The notes under the pieces were generated by a model. It did not search any database. It was not told the origin of the DNA and worked only from the letters and a program-made list of their open reading frames with translations. Below are positions 13,740 through 28,000 of a stretch of DNA of 64,000 nucleotides, in pieces (the stretch's first letter is position 1; each line of letters starts with the position of its first letter). The translations under genes were made by a program, and so were the position numbers. The stretch comes from Acanthornis magna (Eukaryota; Chordata; Aves; Passeriformes; Acanthizidae), in the NCBI GenBank assembly GCA_036785705.1, contig JAWUZG010000004.1:9396501-9460500 (forward strand), read 5' to 3'.

Positions 13740-14110
13740 GTAGGGCAATGACTGTCAGAGTGACCGCACCTCTCCAGCCAGCAGCCTATAATCTATTTCA
13801 GAGCAGTGTCAGGTCAGCTGCCGTCCTTGGCAGTGGCGCATGTCTGTAGTTGCACTGTTTTAGAAATCTTTCTCTACTTTCTCAGGGAGAATAGAGATAA
13901 GCTGCATTCTTGTACTTTTTTAATCTCTGTGTTTGATATTAGGTGTTGTATAGCTGTGACCAATGGTTTTAGGAGGTGGATTCCCTGCTGACCAATAGTT
14001 GCCAGATTATTAATGGATATATAAAGAAGTTTTTGTAAATAAAGTCTTTCCTTTCGCCATCTTGGGTTCATCTGCCTGCTTCCTCTGCCAGCTTCTGCGA
14101 ATCTCAGGAA
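13740..14110 (+). mobile_element. Possible solo LTR of an old endogenous retrovirus
   Basis: The segment has the order expected of an LTR: a CCAAT sequence (about 13959), a TATATAAAG box at 14018-14026, AATAAA at 14038-14043, then a short pyrimidine-rich region with cgccatcttgggttc. No viral genes are present on either side. The LTR edges and target-site duplication were not identified, and a chance arrangement cannot be excluded. Confidence 0.35.
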
Positions 14111-17100
14111 ATTTAAAACCACACATGTCTGATCACAAGATTTTGCACCCTACTTCACGCCAACTACAGCAATGCCATAACCCCTCACTGACAGCCTCGA
14201 TGACCTTCCTTTGTAACAATCCAATTGCACAAGGTAAAACCCAGGAATGACGAGACTATTGTGTAAGGTTGCACATTCCGATTCTAAAAGTAAATCAGAG
14301 GGTTCAAATGAAGCTGGAAATAATGAATGTCACTGATAGTATCTTTCAATATTAAAAAAGTTACTTTTAATGTTTCTTAAAAGCAATGTAAGTATGGATT
14401 CAGAAAGTCACACAAGCTTCTTCTGGCAATGCAGATAGTAGCAGCCTCTGCAGAAAGGAGGTCAGACTCTATTCCTGTTTATGTCAAGGACTCAAAGCAG
14501 TATTCCGGGTTGACACTGGGAATAAGGAAGGAAGAATCTCACCCTTAAAAGCCCATATTAAAGATGGGACAAAGAGCTTCTTTTCAAAGACACTTGGCTT
14601 CAATTTGTGTGTATTTGGCTTGGCTTCTATCACTGCTGGTTTTTTATTGACACAATTCAACTGGATACTGATGAGTCACTTTTACTTTAGCCTAACATAT
14701 TTGAAAGAAAAAGGTTTCAAACTGTACGAAAAATCAAACATAACACAGATTTATGTTGCTAATATGGGTTAGAGGAATTTTCTTAACTATTTTGGCACTC
14801 TTTTTGCAAAAAAAAAGCCCAAAAGTTTTAATATGTCTTGCTTCTGACAGGCTAGGGATTGTTTTCTGTTACTGCACTTTATGAGCCACATCATTTGCCA
14901 TGTGTCACATTTATCAAATAATGTTTATTAATAAAGTTAATCTTGAGTTTTTGACTAATTCATCTGAAAAATCCTTAGCACCCACGCATGATATAACCTT
15001 TATATAAATGTGAGTCATTTACTTAAACTAAGGAAATGTTTATGGCAGTGTAAAACATTAATTAGTTATCAGTCTAAGAAGATACCAGGAACTAATGTTC
15101 GAACTCCTTCTATTTTAACAGATGTCAAAGAGATTAAGTCAAACAATTAACCTTCATATGTCAAAAAATGTCATAGAGTAGAACAAGTCCTTAGTGTATC
15201 TGCTAAACACAGAGAAAGAGCATGCAAAAACAAGCAAAAATCTAGTCAGCAAAAAGACAGTTATTTCTATACAGAGATATATTTTACATTGGATGCTATT
15301 TGGGGGGCTTCTAGCTTTCAGTGTGTGCTTCACATTGCTTGGGCAGCATGTGTTAGTGCCACAGCAATCCATTCCTTAGAATATAGTCTGAAATAAAACA
15401 AGTTTTAAATCATGGTCATAGTTTACTAACCCATATTAAATAATACGATGCAGTGACTCTGCATTGCCTTCATTTTGGTGACTGGCTTGTCCTTGGTTAA
15501 ATAATGCCCTTGTAAAATTGCAAGGCAAAAATAAACTGTTTTCCTCTTAACTAAACACAGATAACCCTGTGATGTGAAATTACTGAAAAGATGTGATTTG
15601 GGGAAATTACAGTTCCTTGCTTAATATGTATTGTGCATGCCCTACAGCCTTCCCTAACCAGTAGCTCCCAATTTCATTTAAATTGTAATGATTTCCTTTA
15701 AGGACAATTACGTTGCCTAAGAGCAATGCATGCATGATAATGCTGCTTTGGCATGGTTCAGTATAGAACGAGAGTAATAACTGTTTATTAATATGATAAT
15801 TAACTGTTAATGCTTAGCAACCTAATTATATCTGTTAAATAACTTACATTTTTAAGCCAAATTCTAACAGAAGGAATTCTATTAAAAATAATAAAAAGCT
15901 ATGAATATTATAGTAAAGGCACAGTTCCAGTTTAAAGTACTGGATTTTGACTTCATTTGCATGAAGCAGATTTTGGATTTCTTTCTGCAAAAGAAGCTGT
16001 AAGGGTTTCCTTGGTCTAATAGAAAATAACTCAGTGTTAGAATCTGGGCCTTATTTCAGGAAATCTGTGAGTGAGCTATGAATATCATAATATTTAAAGA
16101 AATTAATAAGGCTATGTGTATTCTTTAGGGTTGTTAGAAAGAGTTGAGAAAGGGAAATACTTTTAGCAAGAGTTGCACAAGTTTCACTAACAGTGATCTT
16201 AGAAATTGTCTTATTACTTCTCTTTGGTCTAGCAACAAGAGCCACACTGATATTGAACAAACACATTGACAAATACAACCCTGGATAGGAGCAATAAGAT
16301 TTCTGTGCTGTACCTCAAAAAGGTGGACTAATGGGTGATAGTCTGAAAGAGGAAAATCAAGCATGATCAAATACCTAAATTATGTAGCTTATGACAAAAA
16401 ATGTTTTTTCTTTTTAGCCTAAAGAAGAAAAAACTGAGGAGGAACAAGACAGTCTTTAAGTCAGAAGTTAAGTAAAATTAAGGAAGAACTGAATTGAGCA
16501 AAGTCAGTGAAATGAACACAAAGATTCATCTTTAACTGAACAACGAAGTGTTGAAGTGAAGCTTTAGAATGTATTTCTAATCATACGCATAGCAAAACCA
16601 GCAATAATTCAAATATTCAAGATTAGTTTTGGACAATTATTCTCTGAAGTACTAACACTGTACTTAAGATATGTGTGCCATTTGATTATCTCTTCCCTTA
16701 TTCACTGGATCTGCAACCTGTGCAGCAAAAGTCACAGTTTCAGCTCTGTGGCTGCTAATTTTCATTGTATTCTTCTCATATCTTGATTATACAATGCTTA
16801 AAAACATCGCAATTGCAATTTCCATTATCACTCTTTTATAGACTTCGAAAAAGCAGCTAAACAAATAATTTACCTCAGAATATCTAGAAGCACAGATAAG
16901 AATGAGTCTAGGTATCCTGTTGACAATGCCATATCACAGGATTCTGTAGTTTAGGCAAAACTTGACATTTGCTTAAGATGAAAGTGGAAATTTTCCACCT
17001 TACTTTGTTTTCTACAGCATCTTCTTTTGCCCCATAGTTCTGAGGACTATTATTTTTCACATGATTTATCTACACTAAGATTTAGTCCAGATGTTTTTAT

Positions 17101-18493
17101 TATAATAAACAGTTTTCTGAAATTCTATCAACCCTTCCCTTCTGGAATTTCCTTCCCCCAGCCCTTTCCTCTGCTCATCACTCTTAAGTTAAATAGGAGC
17201 ATAATGCAGAATAACTTTATATGATCCTTTTGATCTCCTTTCTTTCATAGCTCTGAAATGAGTTTTACAACCTATCTCCTATTATCTTCATTATCATAAT
17301 CTATAATTCCATTCTTCAGGATAAAGAGCACAACTGGATTCAGTATTCCAAATAAGTTCTTCCTGTGGCATTGCAACATAACTAGTTGAAGGTTTTAGTT
17401 ATCAACTCGCATTTAAATCTGATTTTGTTCCAAAGACCAACTGGCATTTGCAAAATACAATGCCATACCAGCCAATGTCACCTGGCTGGCAGCTAGACAC
17501 TTATTGACCCAGTCTCTTTTTCCCTAGGAATTCATTGACATGCTAAGGTCAACATACAAGGGCCATACTGAAAAACATTAGGGGTGATAGGTAATACAGG
17601 AATTGATCCAAAATACCCTGTAGTGATCCAGAAGTTTTGTATTAACACTCTAGAAACTAGACGGGACTTTACAATATTGACGTTACAAATGGCAAAAATT
17701 AAAATATGTCTTCATAATGGTCATTTAAATCACAAAGACAATGGTAGGAGAACTGACTGACACAAAGTGTACTCTCAGTTGTCTTATTAGCCCTACTCTA
17801 GAAAATTTCATTTGTAAGAATTAAAGGAAGCAAAAAAGGAACACTGAAATTTGTGACCTTTCATCACAACTGGAATAAATCAACTCTAAAATAAAAGGGC
17901 ATAACACTAGCACTCTGCATTCTCCACACTGAAGAACCTCATTTATCTCTTAGAAGAGAAATGGATTCTTGGCAAACTGAGCTGGCTGACAGTGTTCTGA
18001 CTTGTTTGAGCCAGCTATTTCAGGGTGATTCATTAAAATCTATTAACACAAAATTTAAGATCCCTGACTTTTCACTTTTTATTTCAGAATTAGAAATTCT
18101 GCTGCAGTGAGGTCAATTAAACCCTGTATTATTATCAAGCTGATAAAGTAAAGAACACTTTTATTTTCCTTGAACTTGTTTATGGATGGGGCAGCAGACT
18201 ATACTGAGTCCTAGAACTCCTAGGATGGGTAGATTGAGGAGTCACTGGACACACACACAGACACACACACACATATATATATACATATACATTAAATAAT
18301 TACAATTTACATGAATCCCAGTATTATTTGAGGGTTTACCCCCTTCAAGGGATTTGTGTTTGCACCCTTTCAGGTGTCAGTGCTGCAAAGAGAGAAAGAA
18401 GGGGATAGAGTTGCTTAGAGGAATGTAAAGCACTTACCAATGCAGTGCTGGTTAGTACCTATAGAACATATATAACCTGCAGGGTCCTGCTTC
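14111..18493. other. Intergenic, gene-poor
   Basis: AT-rich. The part near 15700-15850 is dense in homeodomain-type TAAT words and ATGCAT words, which may mark a conserved non-coding element; this cannot be tested here. Confidence 0.6.
18249..18290 (+). repeat. (CA)n/(TA)n microsatellite
   Basis: An interrupted ACACAC run changes into ATATAT. This is a compound dinucleotide microsatellite and probably polymorphic. Confidence 0.9.
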
Positions 18494-18592
18494 ATGAGGG
18501 GAAGGGGAGAGGCAGGCACTGATCTCTTCTCTCTGGTGACCACTGACAGGACCCGAGGGAATGGCCTGAAGCTGAGTCAGGGGAGGTTTATA
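18494..18592 (+). mobile_element. CR1 LINE fragment (internal 3'-region piece)
   Basis: The stretch gaggggaaggggagaggcag, ctgatctcttctctctggtg, gacaggacccgagggaatgg and ctgaagctgagtcagggga is typical CR1 sequence upstream of the tail. The copy lacks the CR1 3' terminus and stops abruptly in unrelated sequence, so it is truncated at both ends. Confidence 0.85.
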
Positions 18593-21500
18593 TTTCCACA
18601 AATGGTGGAAGCTTTTGTGATGCTCACTCTTCTTGGTTTGCACCACATCAGTTGTTTCTCAATCTCCAGGTATACAAAAAAAAATTAATATATCCAAATG
18701 GATAAAAAATTACTCTCTCCCCCTTCAGTCTCATTCTACCTAGTAGCCTAATACTTTTCCAAGAAAAACATCAGAAAAGATTTGATCGTATTTTTCACAG
18801 ATCACTGGTCGTGTAATTTTTTGTAACTTGTCTGTAAAACACCAGTGGAGTGATATAAATAACAAGGAGAGAGTAAAAATAAAAATCACTCAGTGGTTTA
18901 TATAATCCTCTCCATGGATTGTTTTGTATCATGGAAAATCTTTTCTTGTCTCTTGGCTTTTTTTTCCTAAAAATTAGTAAAGTGGAGAAAGGCTGGGTAG
19001 TCATATGTCAGCCTCTTTAACAGACTCTCAATCTTTTTCATTTAGTGAATGACACTGAACCTCACAAATGACCCTAGACCATATTCTCTCTTAGTGTCAC
19101 TTTATTGTTATTTATTGTATCACTTAAGCCTGTATGCAGCAATTTGTAGACTATGAAAACAAGGCTGCTTGGCACTCTTCAAAACGAAATTATATCAAAT
19201 TCATAAATTAATACTCAAACACAAAAAAAATATATACAAGTCCTGCTGTAAAAGGAATAAAACTCACTGCTTTATTTATTATTTATTTTTCTCATAATGT
19301 TTTTCTGTCTTGACAGAGTTTTCTCAGCGTGTACATGAATACAGACATGATTAAAATTGTTGGTGACTAAAAAAGTGGAGGAATAAAGGCATTGTGAGGG
19401 AGAAGTCTATAAGCTGACGAAGGGACTGGGCAGTTCGTTGTGGGAACATTATATAAAAGGAAAGTTATCTGGAAATGGAAGGTAAAATTACTTAAAGGAT
19501 TACATAGCAATATTCTTGCAAGAGATAAAAAAGAAAAACATTTTATTCATAAGTATATTTATATATCTATACAAACTTCAAGTAAACAACACAAAATAAT
19601 ACTGTGGCAATGTTCTCATCTATTTCAAACTGGTGAAGGATTTTAGAACAATAAAAGCAATATATTCCTCAAATTTAAGAAGAAGAAATGTAACAACAAC
19701 CCATACAGAATAAGGAGATGCACATAGCACTGAAAAAGAAAAAAGCTTTCATAGAGAAAACATTTCCAGTCTCCAGGATGCAAAAAATGCAAAAATCATT
19801 TTATAAATAGAAGCATGATAATGTGTGGTTATATTCAAAATCTTGAGATATTAACAAAATGCTCTCAGTATCTCATTATTAATTTTCTACCATCATTGTA
19901 AATTAGTTCTAAGCTCTTTTCTAAAAAATTATGTAATAGGTAACAGTGTGTGGAATAATTGTCTTTACACAGCTGAAGTTGACTTTATTATCAATCAACG
20001 TCACATTTGAGCCATAAATATTTGCACAATGTCACAGCTGTTAAATGATGTCACAGCAACACATTAACATTATGTAACACTAAAGAGCTGAGGGCCACAA
20101 AACAGTTTTGAGACTTCACATTTACAGCACAATTTTTTGGCCCCTTGGAGCTGTTAGATACTATTTTCTCCTCCTGATCCATCCATGAATAACTGAGAAA
20201 TAAGTTTGATGTCTGCACTTGAATTAATCCCACTCATCAGTTTTGCTTTAAAATCAGTGGAGAAAACCAGAAACTTTTGAACCATTGTTCAACTCGTTTT
20301 AAAGTGAGCATGTAAAATAGGTCAGAAGTATTGTACCTTGAAAGGTCTTATTTCTATCTCTTGATTAGAAAAGGAGCCTACAAAGCTACATCACATATAG
20401 ATGTCTCCACTGTAGATTTCTAATATTAAATGAGATTAATTCAAATAATACATTTTAAATCTTTACTTTTCTGTATAAAATCCTGGTTACATGTGTTCAA
20501 AAGTACAGGTAACGCACCAGTGCTCACTCTGCTTGCTTCATCAAATCTCCCAAGATTCTGCCAGAGCAGCACAAAACTTTCCAAATATATGTACACTGAA
20601 TTATCTTTAACATTTTGGGTCTCAGTCAAAACACTATTGTCTTCAAGGTAATATTTTATGAAGAGAATTAATTATTCACATCCTCAGACAATGTTATGAT
20701 AAGGAAGAACAGTTTATGTCACATAATTTCAGACAGCCAGAAGTCACAGACATAAGACTGAGCCAGTCACCCTAAGCTCCCTTGACAGTAACTGGAAAGA
20801 AATTGGCACCTCCAAAGAGCAATCCATCTGACCTATCCTAGATACCAATCTTAGGATGAGAAGAATCATTCCCTTGAGGTATCCATTTCTTTTCATTGAC
20901 TATAAAGAAAGAATAGGGCAAGTTGTAGAGATTTTTTTTTTTTAATGCCAAAACTAGGGCAGATAAATCTTACACTAGGAGGAAAAGAGTTAGGCTACTT
21001 TGTACAGAAAGTCTGTATGAGTATATGAGCCAAGGGGCCAAATTAAGCTGTGTTCAAAATAGAGAAACAGCACAGAATTTGGTGAATTTTTTAACATGTA
21101 CTAGGCTCAATATATATTCATTATAATTGGCCACTCAAGAAAACTCAGGAAAACTGTAAACAAAAAGGACTTTCTGATCAAACACAGAAATAAAATATCT
21201 GTTCCAAGGCAGCCACATATTTCATATTTAATGCTAAGAATATTCACAGGAGTTCAGACTTTAAAAAAACTTGATAGGCTAAGTTCGCATGAACTTTTAG
21301 AGTAACAAATTAACTCTTTTGATATTGGTGTCATACCTACAGAAAAGATTAAGGTCAACACCCTCCCTCTATATAGAAGACTTTCAATAGAGTCCCAAGC
21401 TTAAAGCCAAGTGCAGAACTTGACCTACAGGGAGTGCATGTTTGGAAGCTAGTCAGGGCTTAGCACACAGAAATGGTAGGTTTGGAAGAAACTGACTGGA

Positions 21501-21874
21501 ATACTAGAGAAATAACAATTTCTTGCTCAATTAATTTACAAGAACTATCCTACAGCTGTTAAATATATATTTATAACTTGTAATTTAAATTGTTCTAACA
21601 CAGGGAAATTGCTAGCAAAGTAGGAAAATTTATTTTGTTTTATCTTGAATTTCCATAGTTCTAACTTGCTAAATTTGGCATGAAGTGGTTGGGTTATTTT
21701 GGCAAATATCACACCTTCATAAAAAGTGCAATGAAATAAAAGCATGCTATAACTTTTTTTTTACCATAATAGCAAACAATTAACTTCTCATAGAGTGATA
21801 TTTAAATCTATAATAAGATTACTGTACAGAGGAACAAAAGGAAGATTCTTCACATTCTTCATAAGAATATTGCA
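18593..21874. other. Intergenic, gene-poor
   Basis: AT-rich sequence; no gene or clear mobile element recognised. Confidence 0.65.
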
Positions 21875-22009
21875 TAAGGTCAGGTTGGACGGGGCTCTGA
21901 TCAACCTGATATATTTGAAGATGCCCCTGCTCATTGCAGGGCAGTTGGCCTAGATGACATTTGAAGGTCCCTTCCAGCCCAAACTGTTCTGTGATTCTAT
22001 GATTCTATA
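21875..22009 (+). mobile_element. CR1 LINE, short 3'-terminal fragment
   Basis: Visible signatures are aaggtcaggttggacggggc, tctgatcaacctgat, ggcctagatgacatttgaag, gtcccttccagcccaaac and a tail with repeated gattctatgattctat. About 135 bp of the 3' end remains. Confidence 0.92.
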
Positions 22010-25000
22010 AGTTAACATTTCCATGTGCATGACTTCATGTAGAGCAAACATATAGAATAGCTGTCCCAAAGTCAGTAGGAACATTACAAAAATTGTTTAA
22101 TGCCAGCCTTTCAAATGGTTCTGGGTGTACTGAGACTGTTTCTACCTCAGCTATTGCACTACGGGTACGCTCATCCCTCACTCATTCTAGTCCTTATACC
22201 GACGTATTTGTACAATGAAAATCACATATCTGGTATTTTACTGAAAAGAGACAGGATTTGCTGTGGTCAGGCATGGGCAAGAAAGAAGACGCACATGCAC
22301 TAGTGAGCAGTAGGGAATGGGAGAGCATTAGGGTAAAGCCAAAGACAGATATTTGATGTGCAAAGTCACTTCAACTGACATAAAAGACTAGTATCATGAA
22401 CGCCTTGACGTGTCTAAAACTTCAATATAATTTCATTTTAGAATACATTTGACTACATTTAGAACAATTATATAAATGCAGTATCAACAACCTACACTGA
22501 AAAAGATTTTTTTTCTTTTTTTCTTTAATTTTACAAACATATTCCTCTGATGAAAAGTTAATACTCTAAGAAGTTATTGGAACTATCATAGAATCATGTG
22601 TCTTTAAATTTTATTAGAGAGAAAAAACATCTGCAAAATCTTCCCCTCAGAAAAGAAAACTAAGAATTTTTTTTCAACTCTGGTGAACATAACTATGCTT
22701 CTAAAAGGTCACCCATAGTATATGGCCTGACACACTGACAAAGGACAGAAAGAAAATACTTTATCAAGACCTTGAACACATAGACTAAAGGAGATACAGC
22801 ATTATACTATGATTCTGTGTTTGGGAGCACCCCAGAGACACTGGAACTACATACAATATGAAAAAGATGATGCAAGACTCTATCTTGTTCTTCGTGAGTT
22901 TATCGAAAGTTATATCAATGTTAACTAAATGAGACTAGGAGTAAAATTTTCCATAGTGATAATCTTATTTCATAATGGTTCTTTTTTAAGTGTCCACAGG
23001 GGACACTAGAAGGAGAACACCAGGTCAGATAAGCCAGAAGGCGGATACATTATAGTCATTTTAATGGTGCAGTAAAGAAGACAGAGTTATGATCCAAAAG
23101 GTAGGAATTGAGAATAGAATTCCCCCAGTCCAGACTGGCGCAGGAGCTGAACAGAGCAAGATGGAGAAACATAAAGGGAAAGAAGGATAAAGGGCATATT
23201 TAGCAAACACATCATCAGTAGACAGCTTAGAATTTGACTTTCAATATAGAGCAGATAGAGGCAAGTCCCATCAGGAATATTTACCTAAAACATGCCTTTA
23301 TATATAAAATGTGCTTTTTTGCTTATACAACACTTAATAAAAGATTAACGACAACACAACATTTCCATTTCAGAGGTATCATGGCTTTCGTGAATATTTC
23401 TTTTACTTTTTACCTACATACTGTATTGAACAGAATGGTCCGTGGTCTTTCATAGTGGATAAGCACACAAAGGTCATAGACTCTGGCTCCACACCTGGCT
23501 GAACGGCTCTGCAGAAACGCAGCTGGACTGTGGAAACCAATTCTGTTAAATTCAGCAGGTGTCTCCCAAAGTAAGTAGGTGGGAATTACTTATTTCAGAA
23601 CAGTTTCTTTAATTTCATCCTTCCCGTAACCACTGAAACCAATAGGCCTCACAAACAACTTCTTATAATGTAGAAGACTTAATGATAAAATGAAGTCAAT
23701 GTTCTGGATTAATGCCTTCCAAAGTCACAGGCTGTTTAAGTAGGTGACCAGAACAATTTTCAGACATGTTCACTAATCATCAAAAAGTCCTTAGTACCTA
23801 AGAAATGACCTCAAGCATGATTTATTAATGCTTATCATTAACTTACTGCTTCTGCATTCAGTTTTTGGACAGAAAGTTGCTGCCAATCAGCCTTAAAATA
23901 AGCTCAAAAATCTTCCTACTTGTATTAATATCAGTTAAACTGCTTATGATATTTGATGGCAAGTTTTGACTGTGAAATTAGAAAAACATTGGATGATGAT
24001 ATACTAGTAAGCACAAGACACAAATATAATGACAGCATTTGTTACCATAAATGTTAGGGTATACTATCAAACACAAAAATTCAGGGCAAGAGCTTAAGAA
24101 GGAAAGATTTAAAGCATATCCTTTTCTTAAGTAATGTACTTTCTTAAATGTAATACATGTTTCTTATGATCACTGTAGAGGAAGTTATTCTCTAAAGGAA
24201 TTTGAATACGTAAGAGCTGATGGTTAAAGTCTTGCTGACACTGAGAAAATCGGAACATGAGGATTGGATGGAAAAAGAGTAAGATAGAATAGTGTAAGAA
24301 AGGAATGAATTGCGTGTGAAGGTTAGAGCAGAAAATTGGGGGCAATTAGTCTGGAACACTGCAGAGAGGCCATTGTTCCTGGCTATGACATTTGCTGAGA
24401 CTGCAAATCACATATTTATTTATTTCTGCTGAACTAGCCTTCTATGTAATAAAGTGCTGCAAGGGCACAGACCAAGAACAGTAACATAATTCATTTGAAA
24501 TTAAGTCACAGCAACCAGCTTATAGATAAATGGATAAAGAGCTACATATTTTTCTGGCATAAATTGGGTGTAACGTCATTGCAGTCAATGGAATTGTATC
24601 ATTTTACATCAGGAGAGAATTTGTTCTACAACACAAGCAGTAGTTTTGGCAGCTATGTCCCATTTTCAGTAACACCAAAGCTACAGAAAAATCCCATTTG
24701 CAGCTTCTTGTTGATCCGTTTAGTAGTTCTGTCTAACGGCTAGAAGGGTCCTTCAAGAATTAAAATAAATCCATTTCCCTGCTGGTGATATCTGAAGAAA
24801 AAAGGTATGGAATTAAATTCTGACACTTTTTACACCTGAAAGTTTCACTGAGCTCAACAGCCCCATTTTATGATGTACAAATTTGGTACATTGTTTCCTA
24901 TAGTTCTTTGTCATTTAAATGTCTGAATATTTGAGTAGCAGTAAATAGAATATCTGCATACATATAGATTCTTTGACAGCTTCAGCACTGACATTTCCTC

Positions 25001-28000
25001 TATATATAGCTTAATCAGTAAAGGAATGAGCTGGGACAACTTGTCCAGATTGAACATTTAAATAGATTTATTCTTTAATGAAATTCCCATTTTTTAAATT
25101 TCTTTTTTAGGCATTTAGAAATTATTTTCAGACTTACAGCAGTGACAATTCTTTTTTTCACAAATTCCAGAATTTCAAAAATTAATCTAGATACTTGGCC
25201 ATGCAGAGGCATTGCAATCCTTTCGTGTTCATATTTTGCTATGTATTTGTTTCTTTCTTGTTATCATTTTTTGTTGTTGTTCATCCTGGTATTTCTCAGG
25301 TGAAGAAAGAAACTAAATCTCTTTGAGAATACAGATGGATCTAAGAAGCCTTAGATAAGCCTCACTTTTATTCTGGAATATTTCCATATTTTTAATTCAT
25401 GTTTCTGGCAGCTCATGGAATCCAATAGGAAAACAGAAATGCCTTTGAGTAAAAGGGAAAGCTTTGTTCCAGAAGGTATTAGTCATTTCCTAAATGTTGC
25501 TACATATTTCTTCATGATCTTTTAACAAGATACATGGACTTCTGAGAGTTTCTTACATTCTTTATATTTCTTCTTTAGTCTGCTTAAAGACAGATAAAAT
25601 AGGGAGAAAAAGTAAACGTTATTTTCAGTGCTGCTTGGATCACAGAGAGCTACTTACAGTTGTGACAAGCACCTTTTCATCTTTTTAGAAAACAAGAAGC
25701 TTGTCCATACCCTGATATGCAACGTTAATGACAGGACGATAGTTTACTCTGGAGGTTTGTGGAATCTGGAAATTTTAAGAAAAAATGAAGCCTGCGGTGC
25801 TGAAGAATTCACAACAGATTTAGACTCTACGCTAGTGATCTGCTCTAAACATATTCTGGTGTGGGAAGTGCTGTGACTGTGTTATTGTCATATTAGAATA
25901 GGTCTGCAAAAGGACTTGCAAACTGAGCACCGACTCTGTGGCTTTACTATCTTACTCAGAAAGCTTTTGCTGGACTGCCACCTACATCTACAGGCCACCT
26001 TTATTCCCTGTCCAATGATCTCCATAATAGAGGTTCTGATCCTATTGCACATCTTTGTGCTTACACCCTGGTAAGGCTGTTAAATGTCTGGTCTCATCGG
26101 GGACTTCCAGTATGGCCAACTCTCCCATGTGTTTGAACAGCATCACACAAAACACTTTTATCCAGTATCTTAGTAGTCTCCTAGGACAGAGACTCTGAGA
26201 ACTGAATCCTCACCTCTAACCTTGGCATCCTTTGAGATGAATACTCTATTACTATATTGAGAGTGGCTGGGACTTGTCTGTAGACTTTCTTATTGTTCAG
26301 TTTTTATTTGTCAGGTTTTGTGTAGCAGTGTGTAAAAGTGGTGTCTCAGGCTCTTACATAAAAGAATCCTTGTGTCAGAGAAATAAATATGTCTTCTTGA
26401 GCAAGGGTTTAACACCTCTCTCTACCTCCAGTATTTTCAAAGATCTTTACTATTTCATGTGAATCTCTGACTGGTTTGCAAGTTCCTGGGACATCTCCCT
26501 TCCCCAATGCATTGAAGAAAATACAGTTTGTATTACAGTATTTACAGGTTGTCTGCAGAGCTCTCAGAAATTAAGTATTACAGTACATAAATTCTTCTCT
26601 GGATACTTATCAATCTCCCTTATAACCTGAAAAAGAACAAAACTGTACTGCATTTATGCCCAGCCCAACATCTGAATTTCAACACGTAATTTCAATACTG
26701 TAATTGTAGTTAGGCACATAGAGATTGCAGATTCAAGGTATCCATTTCTGATGGTCTCACATCCACATGGAGAGGTTAGTGAAATGTCACAGCTGTGCAG
26801 AATATGTTTCCTCTCTATCAATGACCAATGCACAGTATTCATAAATACTAAAGCATTTTATTTCAAATCCTTCTCAAGTTAATAATGGTTTTCGAAGTAT
26901 TATATTAAATTCACCCTCTTGAAATGTGACAAAATCAGTGGAGTTTCACCAGATATGTATGTGATTTGGTAGAAACAACAACTTTTATCTGTGTTTCATT
27001 CCTATCAGAGGGTCCAATCTCCTTTATAAGCAAAGGAATGAGTTCAGATATCAATGAAATGGAATCACCATAGGTGACATGCAGCAGATTTCCTCTTTTG
27101 TTTTCTTTTTTTTTTTAATTTTAAGCTTACATAATTGTTCAGCACTGGTAGTGGAAAATAATATCTGAGATGAGATAAATTGTCTGCATTGATTTTTTTT
27201 TTTCATTCCCCCTAACACAGGAAAGCATGTTAATAAGTTTCAGGGTCAACTACAGCCCCAGTTTTAGAAAAGAGGAAGGCTAAATTGGGGTCTTAACACA
27301 TAAACAAAGGGATGAGAAAAATTACTTACAAATCCACTGATCACTAGCTGTCTCAGCTAGGTTGAGAGCTGCTTGATGAGCAACTTATTTGGGTAGGGAT
27401 AGGTGACTGCTACTAGCAGAGGAATGTTTGAGAGAAGAAAAGGTGTTCTCACGATGGAAGGGCTTAAGACGTCAGTAAAGTACATGTTTATGGCAGTGGC
27501 ATTAAGCAGTTAGCTATGATTCACGGGTTTAAAAGCAAAAGTCATTTAGCTTGCTAACTACAATAATAGCTGCAAAATGGAAGAATTCTGCTACAATTTA
27601 TGAGGTACAAGGTGTGGAAACAAAACACTAGAACATTTAAAATCTGACAATTAAGGATTTTCTACTAGAATAGTCTCATCTGAGTCCATCAGAGTCCCAC
27701 CAAAAGCACTTTAAAATCATCCTCAGTCTTTCCTGCTCAGTCTCTATCTTGCTTTATAGTTTCAGATGCTGCTGGTACTTCAGTTGATTGTTCTAGCATG
27801 GTGGATGAGTGCTTGATGTGTCAGGGGCCTTGACTGGATATTGCCCAGGGAAAGTTTGATTCAATGAAATAGCAAGTCCTTTCACAGGATGACCAGTTGA
27901 CAAGCCACAGATGTCTCAAGTAATTCTCCCGAGTTGTGACTTCCAAACCCCTCTTTTCTGCAGAGGACACAGCCACAAGAAAGAGGGCTATGACCTGTGT

